This document shows positions 52,235 to 63,740 of a stretch of DNA of 64,000 nucleotides, piece by piece; within the stretch, counting starts at the first letter, position 1, and each line of letters starts with the position of its first letter. Origin of the DNA: Xiphydria camelus (Eukaryota; Arthropoda; Insecta; Hymenoptera; Xiphydriidae); contig OY783194.1 of NCBI GenBank assembly GCA_963678675.1, positions 22,484,278 through 22,548,277 of the forward strand, read 5' to 3'. The position numbers and the translations under genes are program-made. Under the pieces are notes generated by a model. That model was not told the origin of the DNA. It did not search any database and saw only the letters and a program-made list of their open reading frames with translations.

Positions 52235-53159
52235 AACGTTAAGTGATCCATTTCTTTTTAACTGAGAGTATGTACTCGCTATAATAAATATACTGCAACA
52301 GATTCACCGTAAATTCGTCAGAAACGAAGTCATTGTTGATGAACGATAGCGGGAACGCTCCGCATCGTCGTGAAATACGTGCAAATTCTAAATTTATGAT
52401 ACGAGGTTTTCTTTTCTGCAACAAATTACTTTAAACACGGCACGATGTTCGATCCGAAGTTTCGAACTAATCACGCTGCGATGTGATCCTTGAAACGGTT
52501 TCTCCATTCTCTGGAAGTTGTATAAAATGTCAAATAAATCCCTCGATCGTTTGAACGTTTTTCGATTAACGATAGATACGACCAGAGGGGGATATTGTCC
52601 CCTCCTCCTCTGGTAGCGAATCACCGCCAATGCATACGGGAATTGCGATATTTGCTCATTGGTTTCCCGCTCCGAAGTTCGAGACACGGTCCCCTCGAGT
52701 CGCCATTATCCAGGCCCTTGAAACGTTCGAGGGAAACGAGAAGGAAATTCTTAGGGCCGCGAACTTCGTAAGGCGAAATCCTCCTCCGCCGCCTCCTCCA
52801 TTTTCTTCTCGGGAATATTCCCCTCCTGTCGCATCCCGAATTCCATCTCCAACTCGCATCCCCTTACGCGGTACCTATTTATTATCTAATTCCAATTGAT
52901 ATTGAGCCGATTAAACCCATTCCTCTGCACGCTTTCCTCCCAAACGACCCTCGCCGTGCGTTGGCCCTAGAAAATCAAGGCTCGGAAACGTCGTAAATTC
53001 GCCTCGCCCGCCAACGACAGTCTCCCCAGGGAGACCGCGATTTTAGCAACGTTCAAAAATCCCACACTATATTGCGTTCCGAGCCATCTTCCGCTCGAAT
53101 GCGCAACTCCACAATCCAGTCCAATCCCACAAGTGTAGTCATCCACAAATCCTACACGT
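52235..53159. other. Region downstream of Cdc37
   Basis: No gene was supported. Positions 52580-52900 are CT-rich and give a proline-rich open frame with no family match. It is unique-looking, non-repetitive sequence. Confidence 0.4.
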
Positions 53160-54220
53160 TGTTGCATGCCAAGCTGGACCTTGTCGGCTGTAGAGGGCAG
53201 GTCATCCGGGCCTGTGGAGTGCTAAAGCACTCTGCTTGCAAAAGTGCGGAGTCAGGAAATGATGGGTTTAATAATTGTTTAACCGTTAGGTGATCACCAA
53301 TATATTTGTCAAGAGCTCTTTAGTTAAACTTCCTTTCTTCTACGTTACAATTGAGGAGGTCGGGGCACTGAGGGACCTAGGCCACATGCTTATTGATATT
53401 CCAAAGAAAATCCAATTTGAAGATTTCAATTAAATCCTGAAATCACCTCATTAGAGAGTTTTTTATTGGAATGTGGTAACTTAAGTTACTTATTTGAGAA
53501 AACTCTTTATATTATTTATTTAAGAAATGTGTAATGGGTACATGTTTATGACAGAAAAATTAACGATTATAGGGAAAAAATGTGGCATACGCCTTTTTTG
53601 TATAAATATTATTTCACTACGTTTGAAACTAAAAAATGACATCAGGTAAATATTTATTTTGAAATGAACACATTTAATAGGTAGTCTGAGATGAAACAAG
53701 TATGTTAAAAAATATTGTAATGCGAGTCTAAATATCTAAATTATCTTCAACTTGCAAATCATCAGCTACATCACCATCAGTGTTTTCTACCTCATCCTCT
53801 TCTGCCTCCCCTATAGTCTTTTCTGTAGCCATTGCACCGTCTCCTATTATATGGGTAAAAAATTTCTATCTATAATTGGTGGAATATATTTTAAAAGTTT
53901 AGTTAGGTCATTAATTTTTTTTTCACTAAAACTCAGTCGTTGAAATGAAAGAAGGCATTATATAGGTGTTTATAGATTTCGCAAACCGAACTCGCGACGA
54001 CCAGCAGTTTGTACATTTTATTTAGCACGCAATTGAAATGAGAAGGAAGGTATTGTGGTATGGAAGTTTATAGATTTCCCCCAATTGTGCCGATACTCTT
54101 ATATTCGATATATGCTTTTCTCTCCATGGCAATCCACCCGTACATTACTTCTCGAAAGAATAGCAGCATTCAGAACCATTTGAGTTTTACCGCCATAAAT
54201 CCGGCAACCCTCGAAAGTTA
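53160..54220 (-). repeat. Old solo LTR of the Gypsy family, first part
   Basis: Positions 53160-53340 start TGTTGCATGCC and follow the order of the young LTR (AGAGGGCAGGTC, GTGGAG-GC, AGCACTCTGC, GATCACC-TATAT). Positions 53940-54215 match its second half (GTTTATAGATTTC, ATATTCGATA, CACCCGTAC, GAGTTTTACCGCCATAAATCC). The final 35 bp reappear at about 60657-60692. Flanks ACGT and ACAT may be its mutated target duplication. An unrelated stretch of about 600 bp interrupts it. Confidence 0.6.
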
Positions 54221-54257
54221 AGGCCATCACACACAAAATTCCATAAGGCCGTAAAGC

Positions 54258-54402
54258 GGGTTCAGATGGGTGCGGAAAGCATGCGGAGTGCGGCATGCGG
54301 ATCGGTGCGGATTGGCAGGCAGTACGCACGCAGAAGAGCTGATTGGCTAACGTTGTTTCCGCATTCCGCACTCCGCAAGCCTTCCGCACCCATCTGAACC
54401 CA
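54258..54402. mobile_element. Short MITE, GCGGGTTCAGATGGGTGCGG ends
   Basis: The inverted ends share GGTTCAGATGGGTGCGGA. Arms of about 50 bp. Same family as the ends of 44320-45176. Confidence 0.65.
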
Positions 54403-54409
54403 CTGTAAG

Positions 54410-54535
54410 CGCGGAAGCGTACCTAAGCGAATAGACCAAACAGGATCAAGTATTCCGCTGTCCGTAAGCCCACCACAACGGAATACTTGATCCTGATTGA
54501 TCTATTCGCTTACGCTTACGCCTTACGGAACTTTG
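54410..54535. repeat. Palindromic element
   Basis: The arms pair around CGGAATACTTGATCCTG and AAGCGAATAGA on both sides of a spacer of about 20 bp. Non-coding. Confidence 0.6.
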
Positions 54536-54896
54536 TGGGGCTTTTCCAATAAGGAACACAGATGACACAGTGTAACACAGTGTTGAACACACAGCGTTCC
54601 AACAGCGACACCGTGCAACACTACTCGACACAGCAAGAAGCTGAGTTTGAGCATGTCGAGTGTCTCAGAGCTGCCAACAGACGTAGAAATTTTTTGGTTC
54701 TAATTGTGGTACTTAATATTGAAATTGCCTTGATGACAGATCACTTGACCGTTTAGCGTCATATGTATGTATTTCCGGCTCTTAGCGAAGAAAGAAAAAG
54801 GAATGCAGCCATGGCAGAGATTTCAGCAACAAGTAAAATTATAAAATTACTTAATTATAAGCCACTAGGTAATCTATCTAGTGGCTTTATGCACAT

Positions 54897-55569
54897 TGTT
54901 GTGTTCCACGCCGGTCCTCGTTGGCAGTCCTCGTAGAAACCAGAGGGCAGGTCCGGCCCGTGGAGCGCTAAGGCGCTCTGCTCGAAAATGCGGGGAAAAG
55001 CGAGAAAATAAAAGACTAGGAAACTGGTTCGATGATCACCGTATATTTCAGTCGTTGCACAACGTAGATAGAGAAGATTGATCTGCCCTGCTCGAGCGTC
55101 GAAACACCCTTTTTGATAACATAAGCCCAGCCCCTCAGCGGGAGGAGGGCACCAATCGAAACGCTAATCGCGGATCGTTACAACGGGTTTTCTCCCTCTC
55201 ATTCTGCACTCACACACTCATGACCATATGACTTCATGGAAGGGCGAATTCGGCGAAGTCGTTTATAAATCTAAAATACTACGCGATATCGTTTACGTCT
55301 TCTCGAGTCGCCAAAACTCAGTCGCCGCAACGGAAGAAGGTGTTTATACCTGGCTGTTGATAGCCCTCGCGAACCGAGCTCACGGCGGCCGGAAGTTTAT
55401 AAATCTCGCGGTAGACGGTACCCTAATATTCGATACGCTCCGTGGGAGTTCACCCGTACGTTATTTTCCAGTATACAGAACAATTTGGCGTTTGAGTTTT
55501 ACCGCCATAAATCCTAGAACTCTCGAGGATTCTATCGATTCGGAATCGAGTCTAGTTGCGTACGCGACA
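54897..55569 (-). repeat. Gypsy 3' LTR
   Basis: On the + strand it reads TGTTGTGTTCC to GTACGCGACA. 673 bp, no differences noticed from the other LTR. Confidence 0.9.
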
Positions 55570-55619
55570 CCTTCCCCCTTATAAAAAAAAATGTTTCACA
55601 AAACATTTTTGTAAAATTA

Positions 55620-55870
55620 TTCTCGTGAATAATTTTAAAACCGTAATATGATGACGAATCTTAATGTAATGTCAAATCTTAAAATAATTTCAAATGTTAA
55701 TATAATTTCAAAACCTTAAGATAATTTCAAAACCTTAAGATATTTTCAAAACCTTAATATAATTTCAAAACCGTAATATACTTTCAAACCCTTAATGTAC
55801 TTTCAAAACCTTAATGTAATTTGAAAATCTTAATATAATTTTTCAAGTGTGTTTAATATAATTTCAAAAA
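55620..55870. repeat. Degenerate AT-rich tandem repeat
   Basis: About ten copies of a 20-25 bp unit close to AATATAATTTCAAAACCTTA, in the Gypsy interior next to the 3' LTR. Confidence 0.75.
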
Positions 55871-56265
55871 TATAAAGGTTATTATTTTAAGTTAGTCCGA
55901 GTATTTTCACCGATGTTATCTAGTCTGATGAGAGCTAGTCTTAGCTTATTTGCATGAACAATTTTTCCTTGGTGCTATTTAGTGTAATCTCGACAATCTC
56001 ACGCGATCCAATCCAATTATAATCAAACTGTGACGTTTACGTTGATGAAATGCAGTGGAAGTGAATCTTTGAAGTTTAAAAATTTTGCAAAACTTTAAGA
56101 ATTGACTAGCGAAGAAGATGCTTCCCTGTGTGTGATCGGTATGATAGCACGAGGCAAACCAAAACAGATGATAAATTGCTCGGCTAATACGTGAGTAACT
56201 GCAACTGAGTTCATGTAAAAAGAGAAATAGAGTGTCAAAATATTTTGAGGTTATCCTGGATAATT

Positions 56266-56580
56266 AGAAGATAATGATTTTCCTTTTCGAGTGGCAGAGT
56301 TAGAAGATAACGATTTCCTTTTCGTGTAGCAGAGTTAGAAGATAACGATTTCCTTTTTCGAGTAGCAGAGTTAGAAGATAACGATTTCCTTTTCGAGTAG
56401 CAGAGTTAGAAGATAACGATTTCCTTTTTCGAGTAGCAGAGTTAGAAGATAACGATTTCCTTTTCGAGTAGCAGAGTTAGAAGATAACGATTTCCTTTTC
56501 GAGTAGCAGAGTTAGAAGATAACGATTTCCTTTTCGAGTAGCAGAGTTAGAGGATAACGATTTCCTTTTCGAGTAGCAGT
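56266..56580. repeat. Tandem repeat, 34-36 bp unit, about nine copies
   Basis: Units of AGAGTTAGAAGATAACGATT followed by TCCTTTTCGAGTAGC, nearly identical, within the Gypsy interior. No coding function is evident. Confidence 0.9.
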
Positions 56581-57059
56581 GATACGCATAGGTTACCTGG
56601 TATCATGGGAGAGGATTGTTATGAAATATTCAGAATTGTTGGAGTTTTTCCTCAGAAGATTTCCTACGTCAACCCATTTGAATGAGTATAACTCAGTCGT
56701 TTGCAGTGATATCAAAACTTTCACCTTGGTTGTCCATTAGTAATCTTAAAAATTACAAGGACTTTGAAAGATAATTTAGAAAGGTGTCGAGAGGTTTTAC
56801 GAAGAGTCAAGTAAAATATTAGGTATTCTCTGTCCTCAAGTAGCACTAGGCCAATTTCAGAGGAAATATTCAAATCTAAACGGGATAAAATTGATGAGTT
56901 CGTCTAGGCGCATATAAAGTTGGTCCGTTGAGTAGAATATAGTAGGAAAAAGGTTCGGGTTGTTCGATGGTCTGTCTGAATTTACACTTGATGAATTTAC
57001 GTTGTTTATGCTGGTATTACTAGAGTTGAAATACTAAAGTTCATTTTGCTACGTTTTAT

Positions 57060-57290
57060 TGAGGTCATTCCTAGGTTATTTCCCTCGTCGGTGGCAGCTG
57101 AAGCACCCATCTGGGCCGGAGGTCACTTCTTGGACCTATAGAACCCGGTTTTCAGGGAGGCATGCTCAGCTGATGTGCCACTCGTAAGCTGTTTCCCTCG
57201 TCGGTGGCAGAGCTAATGCACCCGTCTGGACCGGAGTTCGCTTACAGGAACTGTCGGACCAGCGAGATTTGCCCAGCTGGAATGCCACGC
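57060..57290. repeat. Two-copy repeat TTCCCTCGTCGGTGGCAG
   Basis: Two related copies of about 105 bp, both starting near TTTCCCTCGTCGGTGGCAG and containing GCACCC-TCTGG-CCGGAG, lie in the Gypsy interior. Confidence 0.6.
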
Positions 57291-57649
57291 CTCTTCACTC
57301 CCCCGGAAGAGACCTCCAACAGGTCGGCAACCGAGTGGAGCCCTAACTCAATTGGTAAGCCGTCTTCGTCAGCGGTAAAATATTCGATTTCACAATCCGA
57401 ATTAGTCATGTCAGAAACGTCAGATTCTACTTTACTTGTTTGAAAGCAATTGACCTCTTCTACGTCGAGTACCGAGCTCCCGCGCGCCAGGAACAAGGCA
57501 CCTGTTAATTCTTTATTTTGATAGAAAATTCTGTCTGCATCCGACGCCAGATCCTCGGTGAAACAAGGAAGTGGTAATTCGTCTGCGCAGTCGAATACCT
57601 CTTCAAAGTTCCTGGGATAAGCGGCATCTTCATTTACATTTTTCGTCAA
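57242..57649 (-). CDS. Unidentified open frame in the Gypsy interior
   Basis: A 135-residue acidic open frame with no recognised domain, between the RNase H remnant and the 3' LTR. It could be the tail of a polyprotein or a third open frame. No signal peptide or membrane segment is visible. Partly overlapped by the two-copy repeat. Confidence 0.35.
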   Translation of the reverse strand: MTKNVNEDAAYPRNFEEVFDCADELPLPCFTEDLASDADRIFYQNKELTGALFLARGSSVLDVEEVNCFQTSKVESDVSDMTNSDCEIEYFTADEDGLPIELGLHSVADLLEVSSGGVKRRGIPAGQISLVRQFL

Positions 57650-57799
57650 GAAGGTGAAAGGTTCGGGTAAATAGGAAGCCTCAAGGTTGATCAGATTACA
57701 GGATAGAGCGTCAGCAGTAAAATTGATTTTCCAGGTTCGTATATGATATTATAATCGTACTCGTTGAGATGAATTCATTAACAAATTAATGTCGAGATG

Positions 57800-58543
57800 A
57801 GGTCTTTTACATTATGCAATCAGACCAAGGGGCGATGATCGGTGATAATCGGAAAATTGATAACCATACAAATATGGTCAAAAATATTCAATAGCGAAAA
57901 GAATCGCCAAAAATTCCTTTTCGATTGTAATGTAATTTATTTCAGGATCCTTCAGTGTATCGATAGTATCCTGACTCAGGACTCCACCGAGTGCATACTT
58001 TGAAGAATTGGTCGTCCCAGCGATAGGTTCGGAGAATTTAGGGAATGAAGAGGCGGCTCAAAACACAGAGTTTCACAAAAGGGTTTCGAAGACAGTCTCA
58101 AGCGGAGGAGGTACAGATAAAGGGATTCTCCCTCTTTAATAATCTGGTAAGAGACTTGGCTATTTTCGCCATATTCTTGATGTGAAGCGTCTATAATACT
58201 TAACGAGACTAAGGAACTGCTTAATACTTTTCTTCGTTCTGGGAACCGGAAAACTTCGAATAGCCTTAATTTCGTTATAGTCGGGTTTCACACCCTCATT
58301 GGTGATCTCATGACCAAAATAAATCAATTCACGGCGTATAAAATGACATTTTTCAGCTTGGAGTGGTAAATCGGCGTTTGCAACCGTACAAGGAGAGTTT
58401 TCAATTTTTGAGAATGTTCTCCGGAAGAGAGAGAAAAAGGGATAGACGACGATATCGTACATATAGACGAACAGCTCAATACCCTGAAGACCCGATAATA
58501 CCACATCCATCATCCGTCGAAACGAAGCCGGGGCGTTCTTCAA
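57800..58543 (-). pseudogene. Gypsy pol remnant: reverse transcriptase palm and RNase H
   Basis: Positions 58543-58160 read NAPASFRRMMDVVLSGLQGIE and the palm motif region, then GHEITNEGVKPD and the thumb/connection. The catalytic motif normally YMDD reads YMYD, so the first Asp is lost. Further on, about 58050-57830, shifted frames give SKYALGGVLSQ and ITIEKEFLAILFAIEYF, typical of the RNase H domain, with a stop. The upstream part of RT and the integrase are absent. Confidence 0.8.
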
Positions 58544-58818
58544 TTCGAAGGGTATTTTATTAAGGGTAAAAAAAATGCAAATAGTAGAAATGAAGCTATA
58601 TGTTTAGATTTCAAAATTATCCTTTGTGAAATTTATATTTTCCAGATTATCCAGACGCTATATCTGGTGGATCCGACTCGTGTAATCCTAATCGTGTTCC
58701 GCGAGATTTGTCCCGACGGAGTGTCCCTCGCGTTTAAATAATTTTTATCTTGGTCGCGCTCACGCCTAAAATCGTAATTACGCCCCCCCCATCCGCGTCG
58801 GAAATCGAATTTACGCTT

Positions 58819-59241
58819 TCAATCACGATTTTGTTTGTATGGGTATGGATTATCCCGTCGCGGACGTCGATTTGCATTAGAATTAGGAACATTATTTGTA
58901 TTATAAACCGTACTTTGAATCGAGTTTGATTTTGGTGTTCCCTGAAGATGACGCGAACGTTCTATAATCTCTAATTCAACCCTCGCAGCAAGATCAATGT
59001 CATTTTCTAAGGATGTCGGTTTTTCCTTTGATAGTAAAGTATTCATTATAGTATTACTTAGACCGCGCGCGAAGCAAGTGAAAGCCGCGTCTTTTAGTAG
59101 CGTTTCAGGTTCGCTCGATGGATGTGATAGTATTGGAGGGCTATTTTGAGCCACCGGAGAGATTTGCAAAGAAGCGAATTGAGGAGTTTCTGTTTCCGCG
59201 ATTTGGAAAGGACCGCCCGCGAGATATGTCGGATGTAACAT
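58819..59241 (-). pseudogene. Gypsy gag fragment
   Basis: A 140-residue frame with FTCFARGLSNTIMNTLLSKE and a basic, Asn/Arg-rich C-terminus (NRRPRRDNPYPYKQNRD), resembling the capsid C-terminal part and nucleocapsid tail of arthropod Gypsy gag. The N-terminal part is replaced by the tandem repeat at 59276-59570. Confidence 0.55.
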
Positions 59242-59275
59242 CTTAATAAAAATATTTTTCTAAAGACTTATCGGT

Positions 59276-59570
59276 ATGACGCCCTCGCTGGGGATCTCCG
59301 GGTTGCCGCCTCGCTGTGGATCTCCGGGTTGTCGTCCTCGCTGTGGATCTCCGGGTTGTCACCTCGCTGTGGATCTCCGGGTTGTCGTCCTCGTTGTGGA
59401 TCTCCGGGTTGTCGCCTCGCTGTGGATCTCCGGGTTGTCGTCCTCGCTGTGGATCTCCGGGTTGTCGCCTCGCTGTGGATCCCCGGGTTGTTGCCCTCGC
59501 CGTGGATCTCCGGGCCGTCGTCCTCGTTGTGGATCTCTGGGTTGTCACCTCGTTGTTGATTCGCGGTGGA
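59276..59570 (-). repeat. Coding-phase tandem repeat, 27-bp unit, about ten copies
   Basis: Units close to CTCGCTGTGGATCTCCGGGT with short variable joints. On the minus strand each encodes DNPEIHSED-like nonapeptides. Because units are multiples of three, several frames stay open, giving false long ORFs on both strands. Confidence 0.88.
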
Positions 59571-59837
59571 TAGTTTTTTTTTCACAGTCTCTCGGTCTCT
59601 TTTACGCGGGTGGTCTTAAGTGGAATTTTTGCGCGCGTGGTCACTAAGCCACCCTCCTCTGGCATTTGCCCTACGGTCCCCGGGAAAAACCACGCACAAA
59701 TAACCCGGGACAGAGGAGTGCGTATTATTAATGGTAAGGTTTAAAAGTTAACTTTTAATAGTCTTCCGCACTTCGAGCCGGCACTATCACTTTCCCGAAC
59801 TTGTCCGTTTTTTGAATAATCCCACCGCTGTCACCAC

Positions 59838-60510
59838 TGTTGTGTTCCACGCCGGTCCTCGTTGGCAGTCCTCGTAGAAACCAGAGGGCAGGTCCGGCCC
59901 GTGGAGCGCTAAGGCGCTCTGCTCGAAAATGCGGGGAAAAGCGAGAAAATAAAAGACTAGGAAACTGGTTCGATGATCACCGTATATTTCAGTCGTTGCA
60001 CAACGTAGATAGAGAAGATTGATCTGCCCTGCTCGAGCGTCGAAACACCCTTTTTGATAACATAAGCCCAGCCCCTCAGCGGGAGGAGGGCACCAATCGA
60101 AACGCTAATCGCGGATCGTTACAACGGGTTTTCTCCCTCTCATTCTGCACTCACACACTCATGACCATATGACTTCATGGAAGGGCGAATTCGGCGAAGT
60201 CGTTTATAAATCTAAAATACTACGCGATATCGTTTACGTCTTCTCGAGTCGCCAAAACTCAGTCGCCGCAACGGAAGAAGGTGTTTATACCTGGCTGTTG
60301 ATAGCCCTCGCGAACCGAGCTCACGGCGGCCGGAAGTTTATAAATCTCGCGGTAGACGGTACCCTAATATTCGATACGCTCCGTGGGAGTTCACCCGTAC
60401 GTTATTTTCCAGTATACAGAACAATTTGGCGTTTGAGTTTTACCGCCATAAATCCTAGAACTCTCGAGGATTCTATCGATTCGGAATCGAGTCTAGTTGC
60501 GTACGCGACA
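59838..60510 (-). repeat. Gypsy 5' LTR
   Basis: 673 bp with the same termini and apparently the same sequence as 54897-55569. The open frames inside are shared by both LTRs and are not genes. Confidence 0.9.
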
Positions 60511-60529
60511 ACATAATGATATGAGCACA

Positions 60530-60692
60530 CTCTGGTGGTTACTTTGAGAAATTAAAATGTGTTCCAATAAGCACCCCGACACTGTGTACTGCAGTGTCAC
60601 ACTGTGTAATACTGTGCCTCCTTATTGGAAAACGCCCAGTGTGTGATAGCCCTTAAGTGGACTCTAAATCAAGTCTGGTTGAGTACGCGACA
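60530..60692. repeat. Remnants flanking the Gypsy element on the right
   Basis: Positions 60550-60640 contain TGTGTTCCAATAAGCACC and inverse TTTTCCAATAAGG-type ends that pair with 54545-54640. GTGTGTGATAGCCC near 60640 pairs with AGGCCATCACACAC at 54221. Positions 60657-60692 are the last part of the old LTR. Together they mark the right sides of nested MITEs. Confidence 0.55.
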
Positions 60693-61092
60693 ACATTATA
60701 TTTGCTATGTTCCAATCGTTCCAATGAATAACCCTGTATAATGTATGTAAGTGTGCGTTTCGTTGAATGACACAGTTTTGTAAATTCGCCATAACGCTAT
60801 GCGGTACGTAATACACCTCTTGTACACTAGATGATGCCAGCAGCAAAGACAGAAGTCTCTGAGAAGGGACTTCCCTTTCTATCGATATCGCATCGGGGCT
60901 CTCGCGGTGGAACTGGTTAACCGAAATTTGATTCTGACAGGCAGTTCATTGCAGTTCTTGCGACACGTGCGGGTGTGTTACATAGTTTGTAACATTCTAT
61001 ATTTCGTTATATTTCGTTGATTGTAAGAACTGAAGCGTTCTTTGAATATAAGAAAGCGTGTCCTCTTATGCCGGAAATTAGTTTCCGTGAAA

Positions 61093-61276
61093 ATGAACGT
61101 ATTAAACATGGAATCGCTGGCGAGATTGCATGCTGAAATAAATATAGCCGACATAATGAAATTAACGAACGAAGAATCTATAAAAAAATTCGTGCATAGT
61201 TTCCTTGAAAATCCGTACCACTTTGAGATCCCGACGTCGAGGGACAATGAAATGTCCATGGTCTACGAAGCGACTG
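61093..61276 (+). CDS. Possible first coding exon of an unidentified gene
   Basis: The ATG at 61093 opens MNVLNMESLARLHAEINIAD and continues through FLENPYHFEIPTSRDNEMS to YEATG, then meets a good donor (CTG followed by GTGAGT). Composition and codon use look coding rather than repetitive, and an in-frame ATG at 61042 is also possible. No family was recognised. No matching downstream exon was found before the window ends, so the gene would have to continue beyond 64000 or the frame is spurious. Confidence 0.4.
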
Positions 61277-62506
61277 GTGAGTCAATTTTTAAACTTTCTA
61301 CGCTCAATGCAATTTCCAGCGGGGTAGTGGTAGATGACTTGCCTGGAGTGGCGACCGGTAATGGCATAGATATTTTACCTATATCACACACACACCGGAT
61401 ATTAATCATCTTTCGAATGAGACGTCTATTGGCGACATAATTCGGATATTCGCGTTAAAAATGTCGTGTACATTAAAACGCATCTTACGAATTCTGTTTT
61501 TAATATGTAATCTAATCCATTGTTTTGTAGTTCAATCTAAACAATTAATGTGCGAGTAGAGAGTACATGTTTACTATAATAACTAAACGTAAAATCTCGA
61601 TCTTCAAATTTAAGACAACAATGCGTGATACATACCTCTCTTCGATTGCATTCGGAAAACTCTATAGGTAAATAGAATCACGATGACCTAAAAAAAAAGA
61701 AACTGGGATAGAAATTGATTGGCTTTCTGTTGCCATGCACTGTTCAATATTTCGAAACAGTTCCTGGATGTTCATGTTTATAAATCGCCTCAACTTTTTT
61801 ACGACTGCTCTGATAACTGTAGTCTAACCGTCATTGTCAGTGTCAAGATCCGGACGGGGGCTCTCTCTCTCCCGCGAATCCGGTTTATACTATGTCCGGT
61901 TGTGTTGCGCGTTTCCTAAAGCGGCCCTCAGACGATCAATAATATTGTCAATACTTGCAATATTGGCAATAATATTGACCGTTTGAGGGCTACTATTTAA
62001 ATATTGTCAATATATTGATGTATTTTCATGATCTCGAAAATATTAGGGGCGGGATGAATAATATTGTCAATAGTTTGATCGTTCGCTCGCAGGTTTGACA
62101 ATACTTGTCTCAGTTCTCGAGTGAGCATGGATGAAGTAACGTCACCGACGCCGCTGTGTTCACCGATAGAGGAGACTGAACCCAATGAAATTTAATTTTT
62201 ATAATCATCGGGTTCCACTTCTTTAATATAATTAAAAAGATGTAGATGCGTATATTTCTCTGCAAAATCCAGTGTTTCACCTAACGTCTCTTTTTACCAC
62301 TTTTTTTTGCTGATTTTGTTGGATACTCGTGCCAAAATAATCGCAATGCATGCTTTTTTGACTCCTTTCATCTTTGAACGTCTTCGTTGAAATATACTTG
62401 AAAACTGATTATTCATACAAATATTGATCGTGTAAGGTCTTCTTCAATATATTGACAAAGTATTGACAAGTATTGACTTAAGATGTGTAGAGTGTAATGC
62501 TAACCC

Positions 62507-62630
62507 ACACAAGTGTATTTTTTGCCGGTCCCGTATTTAGGGCTTGCGTTTCGACGGGATCAATCATCGATCGCCTAGACTGTTCTGTCGAAACGCTCAT
62601 GCCATACGGGTCCGACAGAAATACGTTTGG
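62507..62630. repeat. Imperfect inverted-repeat element
   Basis: CACAAGTGTATTTTTTGCCGG through GCGTTTCGAC is mirrored, with mismatches, by GTCGAAACGCTCATGCC to AAATACGTTTGG. Non-coding. Confidence 0.5.
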
Positions 62631-63740
62631 ATGGAGTGGCTTTATGAAATGAAACATTTTGAGTAACGCACGGTACAACCGGACAGTGCGGACGGCTATA
62701 TTTCGAATGTGTTCACCTCTTCCATCGATACGCCCCGCTAAACGGAACTGACGAAAATACGTACATACATAGTGTGACACTAAGTACGATAACCGCTGCG
62801 TGATTCTTATGGTCTGCGTAATAGTAATTCGAATAGATGAGTTTTTCATACCCACTTTCTTTCACATAACGTTCGCATGCTAAATGTAAGTCGAATCAAA
62901 TTTCGAAATATTGGGTACCCTATAAGAGGAAAAATAATTGCAGCATTACAATTTTTGTCTCAAATTAAAAATATTCCTATAGAAAAAGTATCATAGATTC
63001 TCATAGAAAACTTGTAAAATCTCCATAAAATTCCCGTGGGAATTTGATGTGTTTTTGACACAGCAGGGCTCTTGCATAATTTTCAGTAATATGTCAGACG
63101 GCATCGTGAACACGCAGTAAACCGATTTCCAAAATATTTCCCTTATATGAGCTTAGGTGTAATTGTTATTCATTATTAGGTTTGTTCCTGCAGGAGTCAG
63201 AGACTGTCAGCGGACGTCAGGCGCATGCGCATTAAGATTCTCGCGTTCCAACAAGAAGTACGTGACAGTCACTGATTCCAAATCCGCTGTTCCAGCAGGA
63301 GTCAGAAGAGTTTGCTGACAGTCAGAAAAGTTTGCGGATTGTCAGGAAACTTTCAGTCCGACGCATGCGTACTAGCTGCTCGTATGAATGAGGGCGGGTT
63401 TTACAAACACAGTATAAACGCGGTATAGCGCTATACTGAGAATAACCAGCACGCAAGCGTTTTACAAGTATGGTATAAGGCTGGAGAAATAGATTAATTC
63501 AAAATAACTGTCCTAATTTGTTGTAGGATATTGTGTACACCCTGGTCGAAGTAAAACTGCCCCCCCCCCCTCTATTAATTTGTTAATTGTTATTTGTACT
63601 GTTGAAAAACCGAATCCATTATTTCTGCTATAGATGTTGATGCTAATGTTAGAAATTTGAATGAGTAATTAATATGTAGAGTACCTATAATAGAAACATT
63701 TTGCAAAAGTAACCAGAAGAAGAATCCGTGGCCCCGGGTG

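Larger units (their letters stand above)
54897..60510 (-). mobile_element. Gypsy-type LTR retrotransposon, defective interior
   Basis: 5,614 bp in total. The two LTRs are each 673 bp and appear identical. ACAT is duplicated at 54893-54896 and 60511-60514. Orientation is minus: a primer-binding-like TGGTGACAGCGGTGGGAT follows the 5' LTR (just left of 59838) and a polypurine tract AAGGGGGAAGG precedes the 3' LTR (55570-55580). Gag and pol remnants are in the same orientation. Protease, the first half of reverse transcriptase and integrase are missing, so the copy must have moved using proteins from elsewhere. Confidence 0.88.

Noticed and set aside
52630..52899. Proline-rich open frame downstream of Cdc37
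   Set aside because: A CT-rich low-complexity stretch with no donor/acceptor logic or domain.
54881..55584. Open frames of 66 and 118 residues, repeated at 59840-60516
   Set aside because: Both lie within the Gypsy LTR copies and have no coding role.
56266..56580. Short regular repeats as a CRISPR-like array
   Set aside because: It is a simple tandem array with no spacers, inside the Gypsy interior.
59243..59647. Several overlapping long open frames on both strands
   Set aside because: They result from the 27-bp repeat unit being a multiple of three. Only the gag-strand reading was retained, as a repeat description.
61997..62185. 63-residue open frame as a transposon gene remnant
   Set aside because: It falls within AATATTGTCAATA-rich inverted repeats, and no domain could be recognised.
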